Origin: Cyprinodon diabolis
Lineage: Eukaryota; Chordata; Actinopteri; Cyprinodontiformes; Cyprinodontidae
Reading direction: 5' to 3'
Assembly: GCA_030533445.1 (NCBI GenBank)
Contig: CM060069.1
Location: forward strand, 1,395,756-1,459,755
Length of the DNA stretch: 64,000 nt
Every line of letters begins with the position of its first letter. The first letter of the stretch is position 1. Positions 1-9,976 of the stretch are shown here, one piece after another. The position numbers and the translations under genes were made by a program. The notes below the pieces were generated by a model that was not told the origin of the DNA, ran no database searches, and saw only the letters and a program-made list of their open reading frames with translations.

Positions 1-370
1 GATATGGCTTTTTCTTTGCCCCTCTGCCCTGAAGCCCAGAATCCTGCAGCCGCCTCTTCACTGTAGATGCTGTCACTGGTGTTCTGCGGGTTCTATTTAA
101 TGAAGATGCCAGTTGGGGACCTGTGAGGCGTCTGTTTCTCAAACTAGAGACTCTAATGTACTTATCTTCTTGCTCAGTTGTGCAACGCGGCCTCCCACTT
201 CTTTTTCTACTCTAGTTAGAGCCTGTTTGTGCTGTCCTCTGAAGGGAGTAGTACACACCGTTGTAGGAAATCTTCAATTTCTTACAAATTTCTCGCATGG
301 AATAGCCTTCATTTCTAAGAACCAGAATAGACTGTGGAGTTTCAGATGAAAGTTCTCTTTTTCTGGCCAT
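1..370 (-). pseudogene. Tc1-like transposase, N-terminal part with in-frame stop
   Basis: The reading frame starts at the ATG at 370 (MARKRELSSETPQ...) and shows the helix-turn-helix paired-type DNA-binding region of Tc1 transposases (LRNEGYSMREICKKL, then the GRPR-like linker KRSGRPRCTT and the second helix-turn-helix). In active relatives this protein binds the terminal repeats and catalyses cut-and-paste transposition. Codon 53 is TAG (212-214), directly before the conserved basic linker, so the copy is broken; the frame is otherwise open to the window edge. The catalytic DDE part lies off the window. Confidence 0.8.
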
Positions 371-778
371 TTTGAGCATTTAATTGACCCCACACATGTG
401 ATGCTCCAGAAACTCAATCTGCTCAAAGGAAGGTCAGTTTTTGTAGCTTCTGTAACGAGCTAAACTGTTTTCAGATGTGTGAACATGATTGCACAAGGGT
501 TTTCTAACCATCAATTAGCCTTCTGAGCCAATGAGCAAACACATTGTACCATTAGAACACTGGAGTGATAGTTGCTGGAAATGGGCCTCTATACACCTAT
601 GTAGATATTGCACCAAAAACCAGACATTTGCAGCTAGAATAGTCATTTACCACATTAGCAATGTATAGAGTGTATTTCTTTAAAGTTAAGACTAGTTTAA
701 AGTTATCTTCATTGAAAGGTACAGTGCTTTTCCTTCAAAAATAAGGACATTTCAATGTGACCCCAAGCTTTTGAACAG
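1..778 (-). mobile_element. Tc1-like DNA transposon, one end
   Basis: The segment ends at 778 with a Tc1/mariner-type terminus. Read on the minus strand it begins CTGTTCAAAAGCTTGGGGTC, and the adjacent TA at 779-780 fits the TA target duplication of this superfamily. About 400 bp of terminal and untranslated sequence is followed by a transposase start at 370 that runs off the left edge of the window. The other terminus is outside the window, so total length is unknown. The copy is non-autonomous because its transposase has an in-frame stop. Confidence 0.8.
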
Positions 779-780
779 TA

Positions 781-2222
781 GTGCATATATTCTATTATAT
801 TAAATATTTACTAAGCCCCTGTAATAATCTACTGAAACCTACAATGATAATATTTAACATCAGTGTGCTTAATATTTGTAAAATCATCATTTATACATGG
901 GGAGGTGGCTGTTTCCTTCCCCTATTCTTACATTTCTGGTTCTGTAATACATGAATACGACATTATGTGTCAGCAGTTATAAAAACCAGCTATGATCTCA
1001 GCGTTTTTATAATGAACTTAGTATTTTAAAATATCTAATATATGCACGCAAGTTCTTCAATCACAAGCAAACTTTACAGAATTTGTTCAGTTTGTAAAAC
1101 ATTTTGTCTCTTCAACAGTAGAAACTTTCAAGACCTGTTATCTCTTTAGAACTCATTATTAATTATTAGCAAGTTTTTGGGTTATACTTCTTTAACCTAC
1201 AGTTTTACTCTATATGTATATTAGTATACACACCAGTTCCCTTTGTTAGATTTGTATTTTCACTGAATGGTCTGAAATAATGTATTCATCCACTCATTCA
1301 TTCATCTACCAAAAAAACTCCATGTATTTGTTTCTCAAACGTAGTTCTTTACAATCAGGACAAAATTACACAGATATAAATCACAAAATGTTGATGCAAG
1401 AGTTTTGATGGAAACTAAAAGATCCAAATTCCCTAAATGTGGCTTCAGTTCATCTGGTTCCCTGTTATCCAGATTAGAACTTAAGTTTCCTCTTTTACAC
1501 GACCTTAGAGCGGGAACCCCCTAACTATATATACTATGTTCTATCAAACTGGCCCTATAGTCACTCTATTACAGATGGAGTAATGTAACTAAAGTAATCC
1601 CTCCCTGGGATTATTAAAGTGTTTCTGATCCCTGGTTGATGGGACAGGTGTTGTGAATAAAACGGTGTCCAGCTTGAAAGAGCTCCTGTGTGTCTCTGAA
1701 TGTGAGCATTGATGACTGAAAGACATCTGCCTCCATTTATCTGGTTACTACAGTTTGTTGAATTCATGTTAATGTGGATTTAATTGGGTCACGATACGAT
1801 ATTATCACTATATTGCTATATCACCATATATTGCAATATTTCTCCTGCTATTAAAATTAAATGTATGGATAAAAAAGCAACGTCTGTATATATTGATCAG
1901 ATCATATTGATCTTTCTGTTAATTTGGGGTCCATGTTGTTGGGGTTTATAGTGCTGCGCTGAACAGCTAAAGAGCTCCACAGCACCATCTGCTGGTGGTG
2001 CAAAGGTATTTTCCATTTTCCCTCACTGTTAGTGAAAAATCTTTTTCTTTAAAAAAAATCGATATTAGGAAGTAAAAGATCGATATTATATCAGGCAGCC
2101 AAAAATCACGATATATTATATATATTGTGATTTTTTTTTCCACACCCCTACTGCACACTGGCACCGTTTGCAGATGTTTTTAACCTCTGTTGAAACAGAT
2201 TATTGCCACAAAAGCAACAGTT
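781..2222. other. AT-rich non-coding stretch with probable hAT-like fragment
   Basis: I see no gene here. The sequence is AT-rich and has stop codons in all frames. Around 1785-2151 a stretch rich in CGATAT/ATATCG words ends in CCACACCCCTA, which resembles the terminus of hAT-type non-autonomous elements (see the clearer case at 54.15 kb). The opposite terminus was not found, so this part is only suggestive. Confidence 0.35.
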
Positions 2223-2265
2223 TCCTATGGTGACCATGGTTACCATGACCATGGTCACCATAGGA
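2223..2265. repeat. Perfect 18-bp inverted repeat with 7-nt loop
   Basis: Arm 1 (2223-2240) reads TCCTATGGTGACCATGGT and arm 2 (2248-2265) is its exact reverse complement. The 7-nt spacer TACCATG is itself part of a CCATGG-rich nested palindrome. It is not next to any recognised gene and I cannot tie it to a transposon end. Confidence 0.9.
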
Positions 2266-2654
2266 CCACAAGCTGGGATGGTTTTTTTTTACATGCAGGA
2301 GCAGCTCGTGAACATCCCATAAGCTGAAATCCTAGCGAGTCCCAGCTGGGTTGTAAAGGAGGCACCAAAGATGGAGGAGCAGCAAGGAGGAGCGAGAGAA
2401 GGAGGAAATTGCTAATGGCTTCTCCTGCAGCGTTAGTCCTTTGGAGTGTTTGACCTCATCCACATTTCACCTTATCTTCTTTGATTATTGGTATTTTTTA
2501 TTTATATTTATAGCTGTATCGTTTATATTTTTGAAGCAAATGGTTGAACCTAATGGAGACGATCCTGTTTGGTTCTTTTGCCAAAAAAGGGGAAAAGAAG
2601 ATTTTCCAGCTTATGGCTCCATTAAGAAAACAACACTGAGTAGATAAACACTTG

Positions 2655-3255
2655 ACCAGTGTTGGGCAGGTTACTTTGAAAAAGTAATTAGTTATAGTTA
2701 CTAGTTACTTCTCCTAAAAAGTAACTGAGTTACTCCACTAGATAACGAATGCCGTGTTTTTGATGTTTCCGGAAGCTAAAGTTACGCCCAGCATGGAAGG
2801 AAACTCTGGTGTTTAGTAGCTAGTTTTATATCACTTGCTGTGCTTAATGTGGTTCCTGGTAAATCAGATGCCATTTCTGGAAATAAACCCCTTTCCTGCC
2901 TCTTTGAGGTTATTAAACATGCTACATAGTTTCTCCGCAGTTCAGGGAGTGAGAGAAAGGTGACACTCTTTTATTTAAATCAGGGGGAGATGATTTTATT
3001 TCCCGAAATTGTACAGTAATGCTTTTTCATTAAACCGATGCCTTCTCCATTAGATTTAGATCCCGTTCACTGCCTTCTGTTTACGTCGAGGCAGGCAGAA
3101 ATAGAATGCCACAGGCGAAGGTAGACGAATGTCACCGTGTACTCACCAAGTTCATTGTTTACAGAATTGATAAGAGAATCGATAAGGAATAGAATCGTTT
3201 AACAGAATCGATAAGGGAATCGGAATCGTGAAAATCTTATCAATTCCCAACCCTA
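2655..3255. repeat. Teleost interspersed repeat (hAT-like non-autonomous debris)
   Basis: The left side starts CAGTGTTGGGCAGG and continues with TTACTTTGAAAAAGTAATTAG and GTTACTAGTTACTT, a signature I recognise from a dispersed fish repeat. The right half (3165-3250) is built of GAATCGATAAG-type words ending near 'caattcccaaccc'. The element has no coding capacity. Its boundaries and superfamily are inferred. Confidence 0.5.
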
Positions 3256-3299
3256 ATCGTGGTTTTTGATTTATCCAGATTACGCCTGACTGACTGTGA

Positions 3300-3812
3300 G
3301 AGAAACTCCAGCAGACTCAGGTGGAGGCATCAACAACCACCTGGATCAAAGACTACCTGACAGACAGACTGAAGGCTCAGCTGGCTGATCCAGCAGCACA
3401 GGAGCTCCACAGGTACTCTCTCCATTCCTCTGTTCACCTCTGACTTCCAGGACCAGACAGAGTCCTGTCATCTGCAGAAGACCTGGGATGACTCTGCAGT
3501 CATTGGGAGCATCAAAGATGGAGCAGAAGCTGAGGACAGAGAGCTGGTGAAGCGCTTTGTGGCATGAAACAATCATCTGATCCTGAAGGTCAACAAAACA
3601 AGGAGATGATTGGAGATTTCAGAAGAAACAGGAACAAGTTGAATCCTGTTAACATCCTGGGAGAAGAAGAGGAGGAGGAGGAGGAATCCCTTGGTGTTCA
3701 GCTGGAGAACAACCTGGACTGGAGACACAACTGGTAAGCCGTCTGCAAGAAGGGACAGAGCAGACTGGACTTCTAGAGGAAGCTGAGGTCCTTCAGAGGC
3801 TGCAGATTAATT
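3300..3812 (+). pseudogene. Decayed LINE reverse-transcriptase fragment
   Basis: Broken frames on the plus strand recover typical non-LTR reverse-transcriptase pieces: KEMIGDFRRNRNK, SLGVQLENNLDWRHN and KKGQSRLDF.RKLRSFRGC. These correspond to the region downstream of the RT catalytic core in Rex1/CR1-related LINEs. Frameshifts and stops are frequent, including a 1-nt loss just before KEM. The fragment is old and inactive; the clade is uncertain. Confidence 0.65.
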
Positions 3813-3839
3813 GATTTATGCTCATATATTCCTCTTACT

Positions 3840-4637
3840 GCAGCCAATTTTCTGTAAGGCAACATAATTTGATCAACACAAATCAAGTCTTTAACTAGCA
3901 GACATTGTGAAGACCCCACATAATGGTGTTGCAGGAGGTCTATTCTTCCCAACTTTGCAGCCCGGCCCTTCTCATCAGTCCCACATCAACCATAATCAGT
4001 GTTAGTGAGGCATTGCTTCTTTCCTCAGGAGGCACCCGGCAGTTTGGCAGAATCACTCAAGGCTGAGTGGTAGGTTTTCTCCATGGCCTCTCCATTTGCC
4101 TCTGCAGCCACACAGGCAGCGGCACACAAGGCCTCCCGTTACCTGTTAGCTGCCTTCAAAACCCCCACAAGCGGGCCAGACTCACCGGGTTCCTATTAAT
4201 CATGACAGCATCCAGTAGTGGCGGTTTCCACCACTGGGTTCAGAGATTGACACCACACCAGGCACCGCAGGCTTTACTGTCACATCAACAATGGAAGCAG
4301 AGAACATCGTCCCCTCAGGCTCAACGTCTCCAGCCTCCCCTGAATCTGGGGAAAACTCTTCTGGAGGTGGGAACTGAAAGCCAGAAGTCCCCAGCAGACC
4401 TTCACCACTCGCTTGGGGCTGCAAAGTCTGTCCGATTCCTCCTCTTCCAGCGTATCCAGCTCGCTTCCATGGCTCGATCGGTGGACAGTTCCACCCCTCT
4501 TCACCCGAGTGTCCAAGACATGCGGCCAAAGGCCTGAAGATACGACTGTCGATCCTTGACCTCTGGCCTAGAGTCTCCTGGTGCTCAGTGCACTGGTGGA
4601 CATCCTTATGCTTGAACATGGTGTTCATTATGGACAA
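3840..4637 (-). pseudogene. Decayed LINE endonuclease/linker fragment
   Basis: Minus-strand frames give NTMFKHKDVHQCTEHQETLG and QRSRIDS, then LDTRVKRGGTVHRSSHGS, PKRVVKVCWGLL and GEAMEKTYHSA, then KQCLTN. In that order these match the APE-type endonuclease C-terminus and linker of a LINE family common in fish, whose usual text is TWHQDTLGRRSMIDF, VLDTRVKRGAELSTDHHLVV, and so on. The segment is frameshifted and has internal stops. It lies head-to-head with the plus-strand LINE fragment at 3.3-3.8 kb. Confidence 0.65.
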
Positions 4638-5033
4638 TCAATGACTTGCATAGATGTCCAATAATGGAACACGGCTCAGGTAAGGAGCTGGGGGTCCATT
4701 CCTGCTGATCAGGGCCCCTCAGCAGAATGAGGGAGAGACCCTTAAACTGATAGCTCAGCTGGGACAGAGACAAGCAGAAGCACCTCTGCTGACATCATAG
4801 AATAGAACAGAATGTCTCTGGTTGGTTAATGTTTCCTTTTGACAGTTTTTATTTTTCCAGTTCATGAGGATGGTTTTCTTTTCATCAGGCAGTGAAGATG
4901 AGATCATCTAGGTTCCCCAGTAAACCCACTGAGGGGAAAATATTACATCTCAGACACTTTGACAGATCTTCACATAGCAGAACCCTCCTGACCATAGCTC
5001 ACAGATGAATTCATCTGTTTCAGGTAACAGACT

Positions 5034-7559
5034 GTGCAAAACCAGTCCTATTCATCCATTGGTCTGTATAGGGAACTCTATGAAGGATGTAATAATGACA
5101 TCCATGCTGACATTGAAGGCGATAGCTTAAGAGCAGCCTTTAATGCTATCTTAGACACTATTGGCTTTGTTCAAAATGTGAATAGTCCCACACATTCTCA
5201 TCTTCATACTTTGGATCTTGTGCTGACATACGGCATAGAATGTGAAGAAATAACAGTATTTCCTCACAACCCTGTCCTCTCTGACCACTTTCTAATAACC
5301 TTCAGGATTACTTTAACAGAGTTCTCCTCCCCCAAAAGAAGGTTACATTTTAGTAGATCATTATCAGATAGTGCAGTTATACATTTTAAAGAATCTGCTT
5401 CACTTTCTCTCTCCTCTGTGTCACTGAGCAGTGCTGCAGAGTGCTAAAGCATAGCTTATTCCCCTTCACAGGTTGATGATTTTGTTGATGGGGTTGCTAG
5501 TTCTCTGCCTACTGCCTTAGACAACGCAGCTCCTTTGAAAATGAAAACCTTTAAAAATAGAAAGCTTGCTCCTTGGTTTAATGCAGAGCTGCGTACTTTG
5601 AAGCAAAATGCTAGGAAACGAGAGAAAATATCGCTCCACAGGCCTGCGGGAGTCCTTCCTAGTCTGGAAAAATGGTTTACTGCTGTATAAGAGGACCCTT
5701 TGTAAAGCAAGAGCAGCATACTTCTCCTCATTAATAGAGGAGAATAAGAATAATCCTAGATTTCTTTTTAATACAGTTGCCAAACTCACCCAGAGCCATA
5801 GCTCTGTTGAACCGTCCATTCCACCTGCTCTTAGCAGCAATGATTTTATGGGATTCTTTATAAATAAGATTGATCTTATTAAAAATAACATCATAAGCAC
5901 TCCTCTATCCGCGATTGGTTTGTCTCTGGAGGGGGGGGGGGGGGGGGTGGCAGCATCTGAGGTAGTCATGGAATCTGAACCGGGTTTAGACTGCTTTGAT
6001 CCAGTTGAACTTTCTGAGTTAGAAAAACTATTTTCTTCATCTAAGCCTTCAACTTGTATGTTAGATGCAGTTCCAACCAGGTTATTTAAGGAGGTATTCC
6101 CTTTGATCTCCTCCTCCATTTTAGATGTGATTAATCTATCTCTGTTACAGGGATATGTACCTAAAGCTTTTAAGGTTGCTGTAATTAAACCTCTGCTTAA
6201 GAAACCGTCTCTTGACCCAGATGACTTGGTCAATTATAGACCTATATCCAATCTTCCTTTCTTATCTAAACTTCTTGAGAAAGTAGTTGCCAAACAAGTT
6301 TGCGATCACTTCCACCATAATGAACTTTTTGAAGAGTTTCAGTCTGGCTTTAGAGCTCATCATAGCACTGAAACAGCTCTGGTGAAAGTCACTAATGATA
6401 TTCTCATGGCCTCAGATAATGGACTTGTATCTGTGCTCGTCCTGTTGGATCTTAGTGCTGCATTTGATACAGTTGATCATAATATTCTTTTAGAAAGACT
6501 TGAATATTTTGTTGGAATTAAAGGAACAGCACTAGACTGGTTTAAATCTTATCTATCTGATCGAATTCAGTTTGTTTATGTTAATGATAGATCTTCAACA
6601 CGCTCAAAGGTTACCTGTGGAGTACCACAAGGATCAGTGCTAGGACCAATTCTCTTTACTTTATACATGCTCCCAATCGGTAGAGTTATTAGACAGCATG
6701 GGATTAATTTCCACTGTTATGCTGATGATACCCAGCTATATCTGTCTATAATCCAGATGAAGCTAACCCATTACATAGATTACAGGCATGTCTTGAAGAC
6801 ATAAAAACCTGGATGACTCTTAACTTTCTGCTTCTGAATGCAGACAAAACAGAAGTTATAGTCTTTGGACCAGAGTCTCTGAAAAAGAAGCTGATTAGCC
6901 AGTCACTTCATTTGGATGGGATTAAACTGATTTCAGATAATAAAGTAAAAAATCTTGGTGTTATTTTTGATCAGGACCTGTCATTTAAATCCCAGATCAA
7001 AGAGGTTTCTAGAATTTTCTTCTTTCATCTGAGGAACATTGCAAAAATGAGCAATCTCCTGTCCAGGGGTGATGCTGAGAAACTAGTCCATGCATTTGTT
7101 ACTTCAAGGCTGGACTATTGTAATTCTTTACTATCAGGAAGTCCACAAACTGTAGTTAAAAGCCTTCAGCTGATCCAAAATGCTGCAGCCAGAGTTCTGA
7201 TGAAAATGAAAAAGAGAGATCATATCTCTCCTATCCTGGCTTCTCTTCATTGGCTTCCTGTTAAATCCAGAATAGAATTTAAAATCCTCCTTCTCACATA
7301 TAAAGCCTTAAATGGCCAAGCTCCATCTGATATCAGAGATCTGATTGTTCCTTATGTTCCTAACAGAGCACTTCGCTCTCAATCTGCAGGTTTACTAGTG
7401 GTTCCTAGAATTTCTAAAAGTAGAATGGGAGGCAGATCTTTTAGTTATCAGGCTCCTCTCCTGTGGAACCAACTACCAGTTTTAGTCCGTGAGGCAGACA
7501 CCCTGTCTACTTTTAAGGCTAGGCTTAAAACTTTCCTTTTTGATAAAGCTTCTAGTTAG
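5034..7559 (+). pseudogene. L2 LINE ORF2 (endonuclease and reverse transcriptase), frameshifted
   Basis: The endonuclease tail is at about 5034-5447 (LDLVLTYG..., LSDHFLI). The RT region is mainly in the frame 5608-6804, with [37 protein letters not shown] and [13 protein letters not shown]. The C-terminal region is 6813-7559 (NADKTEVIVFGP, LDYCNSLLSG, ASLHWLPVKSRIEFK). Breaks lie after 5447, at about 5617-5622 in the NARK/ERKY region, and at about 6745-6755 just after the YADD block. The last two are also in copy 2. Nothing here could make an intact ORF2 protein. Confidence 0.85.
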
Positions 7560-8308
7560 AGTGGCTCAGGTTATCCTGATCTATCTCTATAGTTCTGCTG
7601 CTATAGGCTTAGACTGCTGGAGGACATAGGGACCCCTTTTTCATCATTCTGCTTCATTCTATCTCTATTCTCCCACTCTGCAGAATCTATTAGTTCAATC
7701 TCTAACGTTCTGCTCTCTCTGCTTTTTCTCATAGTAGCTTCATCTGGTCTGTTCCTGTTTGGCTGTGACTCCATCCAGGAGAGAAATATCAGCTGTGCTG
7801 CTGCCATCAACACCTTTGTTTCTAGATGTTGGAGCTTGGCCTGTTTTCCAGTGTAGTCCTGTTTCTCTGACTGTGACTAACTGGATGTGCTCTCTTCATC
7901 CTCTGACATGGGAGCTGGCTCGGAGCTCGTCTGCCTGGCTGTGTGTTTCCTGGACGGGGCCGCCTGTGGAGCTGGTTGACAGTTGCCTTTTGTATCTATG
8001 CTTCTTTTTCTATGTCTGCTTCTGTCTCCTTGAACCCCAGTGGGCCTCAGCAGATGGCCGCTCACACTGAGCCTGGTTCTGCTGGAGGTTTCTTCCTGTT
8101 CAAAGGGAGTTTTTCCTCTCCACTGTCGCTACAAGCATGCTTAGTGTGAGGGATTGCTGAAGAGTCAATGAGTCGATGCAATCAGCTGGTTTTCCTTAGA
8201 TAGAAAACTTTGAATCAATCTGACCTGATGATCTGGTGAACTGGAAAGTGACCTGAGATGACATGATGTGAATTGGAGCTATAGAAATAAACTGAATTGA
8301 ATTAATGA
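5034..8308 (+). mobile_element. L2/CR1-clade LINE, copy 1 (5'-truncated)
   Basis: The copy begins inside the endonuclease and carries a reverse-transcriptase region with YADD at 6718-6729. It has a 750-bp 3' UTR and ends in the 'ctgaattgaatt' tail typical of teleost L2 elements. Such elements insert by target-primed reverse transcription, which explains the missing 5' end. The coding region is broken by several frameshifts. Fragments of the same family occur at 17.2, 32.5, 36.45, 42.9, 60.6 and 63.3 kb. A run of more than 15 G sits at about 5932-5947, where copy 2 has 'gattgtacctgagg'. Confidence 0.85.
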
Positions 8309-9232
8309 ATTAGTTTTAATGTAGGATTTCTAGTGATGGTAAATGTTCCCTTTACCAGATTATAGACCAAACATTTTGATCCAGCCTAACTGATTAGTCA
8401 GTTTCCAATTTCCAGCAGGAAGTGATTTAGACTCATCTGTTTTCGATAGACTTCGATATATTTCGGAGGATTAATGCTAAATAAATCCTCTACATGTGGT
8501 GACATTTGTAGACCTGCCTGCTTTATCTTACATCTGTGTTATTATAATCCGCTGATATTCTAGAAATTTGTTTTTTAAATCCCATACTGTGAAATGAAGC
8601 TGCAGAATTAAATTATTTCTTCAAATAAATGTTGGGAGAATTTAATTCCTTTCCCGATCCCTTCAGGAAACTTATGGTGATATCAGGATTGTTAAAGATG
8701 GCCGTACGGCTGCATGTGTTATAGCGAGGATGCAGAAACTCCCACCAAGCTAATAGATGAGCTAATGCTGATGCTATTGAAACGTATATATGCTGATTTA
8801 TGATTAAACTAATGAATGGAAGATCTTCAACATTAATATAAGATGATAGAGACGCTTCTACAAAGCAGCTCATTTAGAAAAGGACTGGATGAGATTTTTG
8901 GTTTGTGTTTTCTGGCAAATCTGACATGTTCTAAATGCTTGGTTCTTATACTCAGTTTTAAATTTAAAATATGAGACCTTTTAAGTGTAATCATATTATT
9001 TTTAACTGCTTAATACCAATATAAAAATAGACATTAAAACATACAGAGTCCAAAGTTCTTTATAAAGGGTAACTCAGCAGAAATGTAAAATTTATTAAAG
9101 GTAAATTTTAATTGTATGTTGGTTTTTTAAATCTGTTGCCCTGCGGTGACCTGGTGACCTGTCCTGGGTGGCGACCTGTACCCCCCGCCCCCTCACCCGT
9201 AGACAGCTGGAGATAAACACCACCACCCTGAT
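8309..9232. other. Non-coding stretch; dispersed teleost repeat near the right end
   Basis: There is no gene between the L2 tail and the TIR element. At about 9130-9230 the text 'ccctgcggtgacctgg...' and 'acagctggagataaacacc' matches a dispersed fish repeat whose usual form is 'ctgcgatggactggcgacctgtcc'. The rest is AT-rich without recognisable features. Confidence 0.45.
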
Positions 9233-9315
9233 CTCTATTTATTCCCTGGATTACTGAATGCCTGAACAAAGTGAAGCCACTGTCCGCCATGTTGGTACTC
9301 CCCACTCCCTGTGCA

Positions 9316-9960
9316 TGTAATGATCCAGTCAGAAGACCCAAAGTTTCAGCCAGAACACAGAATAAGGAATTGAACAGTTTATTAAAAACTTAGAACATCA
9401 GGAGCACATCCACCGTGGGTCAGGGATTTCTAAGGAGGGAGATTTAGGTTAGTGGCTTGAAGGAGTTCAAATAATGAAAAGCATGAAACCAACAAAACCA
9501 CTAACCTTAAAAGAGTCCTCCTCTCAGCAGCATGAATAGAGCAGATTTCTCCTTAAAACTGTTGTTGGGTGGCCAACAGTTGGGTGGCTTGGAGCACAGA
9601 GACAGGAATAGATCCAGGAAGTTAGACTCAGGCTTTAGTGAAAAGGGAGCTTGGCAGGAGGCAGAAGTCAAGAGGCAGAAACAGGGTCGTTGTCCAGAGG
9701 GCAGAGAAATCCAAAAAGGGCTAGGCAAAAAAGGGAAAATCCGTGAAGCAAAGACTTGGTCAGGTAACTTTAAGTGCTGGATAATGCTTGCTAGTAGGTT
9801 TGCAATTATCTGGCCCTGTCTGCCTGCCACAGGCTGTCTTATAACTGCTTGAACACAGGTGAGAGGCATTCTGCTGATTGCACTGCAGTGCAGCAGGCAG
9901 CAGCTGGAGATGATTGCTCACAGGGAGAGCAGAGCAGGCAGACAGGCCAGAATCATAACA
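9316..9960 (-). repeat. 3' LTR of gypsy element
   Basis: This 645-bp LTR lies downstream of pol in element orientation. It matches the LTR at 14231-14875 over every line I compared, including the short spurious frames encoded on both strands. It begins and ends with the TG/CA dinucleotides. Confidence 0.93.
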
Positions 9961-9976
9961 GTACCCCCTCCTCAAG
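9961..9976 (-). other. Polypurine tract of gypsy element
   Basis: On the minus strand the sequence GAGGAGGGGGTAC lies immediately upstream of the 3' LTR, where plus-strand DNA synthesis is primed in this element type. It overlaps the last codons of pol. Confidence 0.75.

Noticed and set aside
4067..4537. 156-codon plus-strand frame as a host gene
   Set aside because: The opposite strand holds recognisable LINE endonuclease/linker text, so the plus frame is a shadow.
9507..9869. 106- and 120-codon frames in each gypsy LTR as genes
   Set aside because: They appear identically in both LTRs on opposite strands, match no domain, and overlap promoter and transcript-end signals.
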